A stretch of DNA of 64,000 bases, taken from positions 13,162,386-13,226,385 of the forward strand of contig CM025856.1 of the NCBI GenBank assembly GCA_003952965.2, given 5' to 3'. The stretch is from Morella rubra. Taxonomy: Eukaryota; Streptophyta; Magnoliopsida; Fagales; Myricaceae. The notes under the pieces were generated by a model. That model saw nothing but the letters and a program-made list of their open reading frames with translations, had not been told where the DNA came from and did not search any database. Shown here one piece after another: positions 60,305 to 64,000 of this stretch. Both the position numbers and the translations under genes were made by a program. How positions within the stretch are numbered: position 1 is the stretch's first letter; each line of letters opens with the position of its first letter.

Positions 60305-61516
60305 TGATTTAAGACTCAAACAACACCAAAACCTAGAGGGGGTGAATAGGTTCTGCAACTTTTTCTTGTAACTATTTAAACTTAACAAGAAGTTTCTACA
60401 CAGGCTACACAAACTCAGATCAGAAATTTCAACACACAAGATTATAGCAATTAAATTATCAAGCAGAATGTAAATCGAGTAATTTTGAATCTATATTCAA
60501 GATTCTTTAAAGCCAAAAACACTTGAACATTCAGCTTGTTGTTCACGATTATCAACACTTAATCAAGAACAATATAAACAAATCAATCAGCACAAAGAGA
60601 CACCAATCTTTTGGTAATGAAGAGAAAATCTCTTGGAAACAAATTTCAAGAGAAAAAAACTCTCTGGGCCCGTAGGCTAGGGAAAGATTTCACTAGCTTT
60701 TCAAATTCAAAATACAAGGTGATCCATAGACTCAAGAATACCCAAAATCCTAGTCTAACACTCTTGTTTTCTTATCTGAAATACAACATTCGGAACTGCT
60801 CCATAACAGGGATTGAGAACTTCTCATCCATTCAAAAAGCTAGCAATCTTTACCTTGCCGACCTCCATTGCGAACTCACAACAACAACAAATGCACGAAC
60901 ATGGCTCTTGGACCTTCAAGATTTCAGCAACTTTCGAAAATCTCGAATTTCATTTGGGGAAATAACAATGGTGATCAAATATAGAACTAGGAATCCTAAA
61001 GAGAGGGTTTAGATCTTCAATGCTCCATTCTTAGTTCACACAAACAAAGGCTAAAAAAAAATGGCCGAAGGTTTCTAGAGAGAGTTTTTACGTTAAGGGC
61101 ACAATTTCTGGATTTTTCTGAGTTGTTAATGAAAATAAAATCAAGGGGTTATATGCTGAGGGTGTTTCACTGTTAAAGGTAGAAGGTTCGAGGCCTTCTT
61201 GGTCTTCTTTGCGTCATTTAATTAGTTAGAAACGGTCTAACTAAAATTTGTTACCGCAGTGCTTTAATTCGCGATTCTGTCTAACTTGCATTTGACTTCG
61301 AGCTGACTTGATTTTTCTCTGAAAAAATCAGCGTTTTTTGTTGATGTTGATTGATCCCAATCTAACTTCAATCAGACTTGCTACACAGAAAAACATGTCC
61401 AGATGTCTTTGAACTACTATCTTCAATTCTTCAAAGAAGCTTCATTTACCTTAACATTTCAGGAATCAAAACTAACTTACCTACGAAGTATAGCCAACTA
61501 AAAATATTCCCTAACA
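60305..61516 (-). repeat. 3' LTR of the second Sirevirus-like Copia
   Basis: About 1.2 kb, TGATTTAAG to CCCTAACA, with the polypurine complement ATCTCTCTCTTTGG just inside. The boundary at 60305 rests on the break in the GLR reading frame and the TG start. Confidence 0.7.
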
Positions 61517-63637
61517 ATCTCTCTCTTTGGCTAATTTCGTGATGAACAAAAAAATTCCCAATCCCAAGGACATGGATTCTGCTGATCACCACTACAGAAC
61601 CTATTTATATATGACAAGCCTATGAACTCTATCATAGTCTATTCTATAAATTGCTGAGATTTTCTAAGACCTGCATAAAACACCTCAACAAAACACAATC
61701 TTCAATCTCATTAGATCAAAATTAACATTAAAGCAATAGAAGTTAATTATAGCATTTTAGGAATACTACTCTCCCCCTGAGACAAGTATCCCTTCCAAGA
61801 TAGAGGGACTCTCCCCCTATGTGTCAGCATGTTATGCAATATAAGCAAAATTATAATCAACACCCTATGCTAATAAACCAAATGCAGCAAGTCAGGAAAT
61901 AGAAAGAAACATTATGAACTTACCAAATATCAATCAAAAACAAAATAGACACTTCAAACTACACACAACTAAATATATTCACTCCATAATATCACAAACC
62001 ATCCTACTCCAGCGATCATCCCAACCAAGTTGTTCAATTATACAGACCAGTTTATAAGAACAACATATAACATAAGAACAGAATAGAACAATAGAAGTTC
62101 AAGAGATCAACAGAAGCAACGATACTACTCCCTCTTTTGGTAAGAAGTGAGCCAAAGAGAACTAGTTGGAGTCATTAGCATCATAATAGAAATGGGCAGT
62201 AGCCTCTCTATCAGCTCGCCATCAAAAGGCGAGTCAGAACTTTCAGGATCCTCAACCATCTATGTAAAACTATTATAATTAGACCATCATGGATATAATA
62301 AAAATTTTACCTCAGGACACAACAATATGAATAAATTCTAGGCTAAAAGTATATGATAATTTTTTTCATAAACTACTTTGAACATAATTTTTTTTAATCC
62401 AAAAAAAAAACTTCAAGTTATAGTTTATGTTTTTTTTTTTTTTAAAATTCTGACTTTCAAACAAAGCATGTGACCCGAACGCATTATGTGAAATACCCAA
62501 AACAAAAATGAATCAAGGTTACTCGAACCTAGATTCCTTTCCCACATTCTTTTAGACTATTTATACTATATACCCAAACACTTAAGCACTTAAACCGAAT
62601 AAACATATTGTCACTAACTAATAATTTTGTTAATGAAATATGTATTTTAGAGTTAAGTAGAACTTTAGCTAAACAACTATACTTCATAAAAGCCATTATC
62701 AATGAGAAATTTCAAAAAAATTGCTTATATGAAAAAGGGGAAATTTTTGAAAACTTAGATCTCTTATTCACCAAATAGTCGGCACAAGTTTAATCTAGAT
62801 TGACAAATGCATGGAATAGTATGAAAAACATATGAAATATGAGAAGAAAATGCAAAACCCATTGACTAGGAGACAACCCAAATCCATTTCGGGACCACAT
62901 GACCACAAGTAAACACAAATTTCGCATTTAGTCAATATAAAATGGAGAGAGAGAGAGAGAGAGATTTGTACCTTGTCACGGAGTAAGTGAAGCATAACCA
63001 AAATAGTAGGAGAAAGATTCAACAGAGAAAGACAAAAAGCAAAGAGGAGACCCATGACACTTGAGAGGAACACGAACGATGCAAGGAGAAAAAGAGAACT
63101 AAAGGGGGTGTCAGCAAAGTGTTAGGGTAAAAGCGATTCACAAGGGTAATATTGGAAGGGTAAGGTAAAAAGAAGAAAAAGCAACATAAAAAAAAAGTTA
63201 GTGGACTTTTGAACTTAAAATAACTATGTGTTTGAACTTTTTACTTTTGACTCTTTTAACAACTTCGGACATGGGCTTTTTATACTTTATTTAGTAAGGC
63301 TAAACACGCACTAAGTTGTTTACACACATCCCATTGAATTCAACACTTGGAAAATTTTTCACTCTTTCCTCCATTGTAGCTGAGCTGAGTCTTCTCTTCC
63401 AGCAGAATACACTATTGCACAGACGTCAGATAAACTTCGCATACACATCTAACCTCAAATTAATTGCAGAAAAATAAAGAATTAATGTAAATTCACTAAG
63501 GTTTCTTCATGTGCCAAAAATTAATACACACATCAAAATAAGATATAGAACATTTTATAACAGATTAGATGATGAAATATTATTTAACTTCCTAGACAAA
63601 AATAAGTGACTAATTTATCAAATATAAACAAATTATT
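61517..63637 (-). other. Sirevirus-like 3' region, no extra ORF seen
   Basis: Contrasts with the other Sirevirus: no extended 'plant transposon protein' ORF was recognised. Holds several GGGGGAG motifs (as complements), a GA microsatellite (about 62945-62964) and A/T runs. A short frame at 62795-63073 has no recognisable domain. Confidence 0.5.
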
Positions 63638-64000
63638 TTAAGGCATTTGACAAATACCAACAGCTTGCCTTAATTCAAATCTTGCCGAATCAAGTGGTTT
63701 TGTAAATAAATCAGCAAGTTGATTTTCTGTAGGTATATGTTCAATAGCAATAATTTGTTTTTCTACGAAGTCACGTATAAAATGATGCCTAATATCTATA
63801 TGCTTTGTTCTTGAGTGTTGTACAGGATTTTTAGAAATATTAATTGTACTCTTATTATCACAATAAATAAGCATAGAATCTTGACGAATATCATAATCAA
63901 AGAGCATTTGTATCATCCACAAGAGTTGTGTACAACAACTACCCAGGGCTATATATTCGGCCTCAGCAGTAGACAAAGATATGAAACTTTGCTTCTTACT
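63638..64000 (-). CDS. Sirevirus-like RNase H, C-terminal part, runs off the edge
   Basis: Open to the window edge. Shows [65 protein letters not shown] and a final VGICQMP. Close to the 37497-38804 RNase H but clearly a different element. The stop is at 63638. Confidence 0.9.
   Translation of the reverse strand, partial: SKKQSFISLSTAEAEYIALGSCCTQLLWMIQMLFDYDIRQDSMLIYCDNKSTINISKNPVQHSRTKHIDIRHHFIRDFVEKQIIAIEHIPTENQLADLFTKPLDSARFELRQAVGICQMP

Larger units (their letters stand above)
60305..64000 (-). mobile_element. Sirevirus-like Copia inside GLR copy 2, cut by window edge
   Basis: 3' LTR at 60305-61516, then about 2.1 kb of 3' non-coding sequence and RNase H at 63638-64000, so the element runs off the right edge. 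The LTR shares CCTAGAGGGGGTGAATAGGT and the CCTAACA end with the 33-43 kb Sirevirus but is longer and diverged. Repeated polypurine-complement motifs (61771, 61811, near 62128) mark the lineage. The 5-mer before the LTR is CGAAA; its partner is outside the window. Confidence 0.82.

Noticed and set aside
60611-61012. 133-codon plus-strand frame
   Set aside because: Lies inside the LTR of the Sirevirus-like element on the opposite strand, with no known domain.

Overview
The window looks like nuclear DNA of a eudicot plant, probably a woody species. It is AT-rich and intron-containing, with plant-specific gene families (an S-receptor-like kinase and plant glutamate-receptor-like channels) and Ty1/Copia retrotransposons primed by initiator tRNA-Met. 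Nothing bacterial or viral in the free-living sense was seen. The species cannot be fixed from the sequence; a Fagales-type tree is only a guess.

Host genes are few. Bases 1-3050 (+) hold the 3' part of a G-type lectin S-receptor-like Ser/Thr kinase, followed by a decayed last-exon remnant of a second copy. A small intronless plant-specific gene lies at 23077-23508 (-). A five-exon glutamate-receptor-like (GLR) gene lies at 27238-32420 (-). It is complete in architecture but carries two single-base deletions in exon 2. The last exon of a second GLR copy lies at 59856-60304 (-), cut inside its fourth membrane segment by a retrotransposon LTR. Between the two GLR copies is an imperfect tandem duplication of intergenic DNA (46.6-57.1 kb against 57.3-59.4 kb).

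Most of the rest is mobile DNA, much of it nested. (1) 3.7-13.5 kb: LINE scraps, fold-back repeats, a 422-bp perfect direct repeat, an LTR-like block with a GC-rich minisatellite, and a LINE RT fragment split by a DNA transposon. (2) 13.5-20.6 kb: a Tnt1-like Copia (-) with a third LTR plus part of a second copy beside it. (3) 32.97-43.40 kb: a 10.4-kb Sirevirus-type Copia (-) with perfect GAATC target duplications, inserted about 550 bp upstream of the GLR start codon; it carries an extra ORF between RNase H and the 3' LTR. (4) 43.9-45.6 kb: a CACTA-like end and a SINE. (5) 49.38-56.80 kb: an old Copia (+) with perfect AATAA target duplications, many nonsense mutations, and two tRNA-like Pol III promoter pairs in its leader. 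(6) 60.3 kb to the right edge: a second Sirevirus-like Copia (-), truncated by the window. Long-arm fold-back elements of one family occur at least four times.

No operons, CRISPR arrays, rRNA genes or convincing functional tRNA genes were found. The most interesting points are the disrupted GLR tandem cluster, the Sirevirus extra ORF with its palindromic repeats, the perfect 422-bp repeat with patchwork flanks, and an indel-dominated error pattern suggesting that some frameshifts may be assembly errors.
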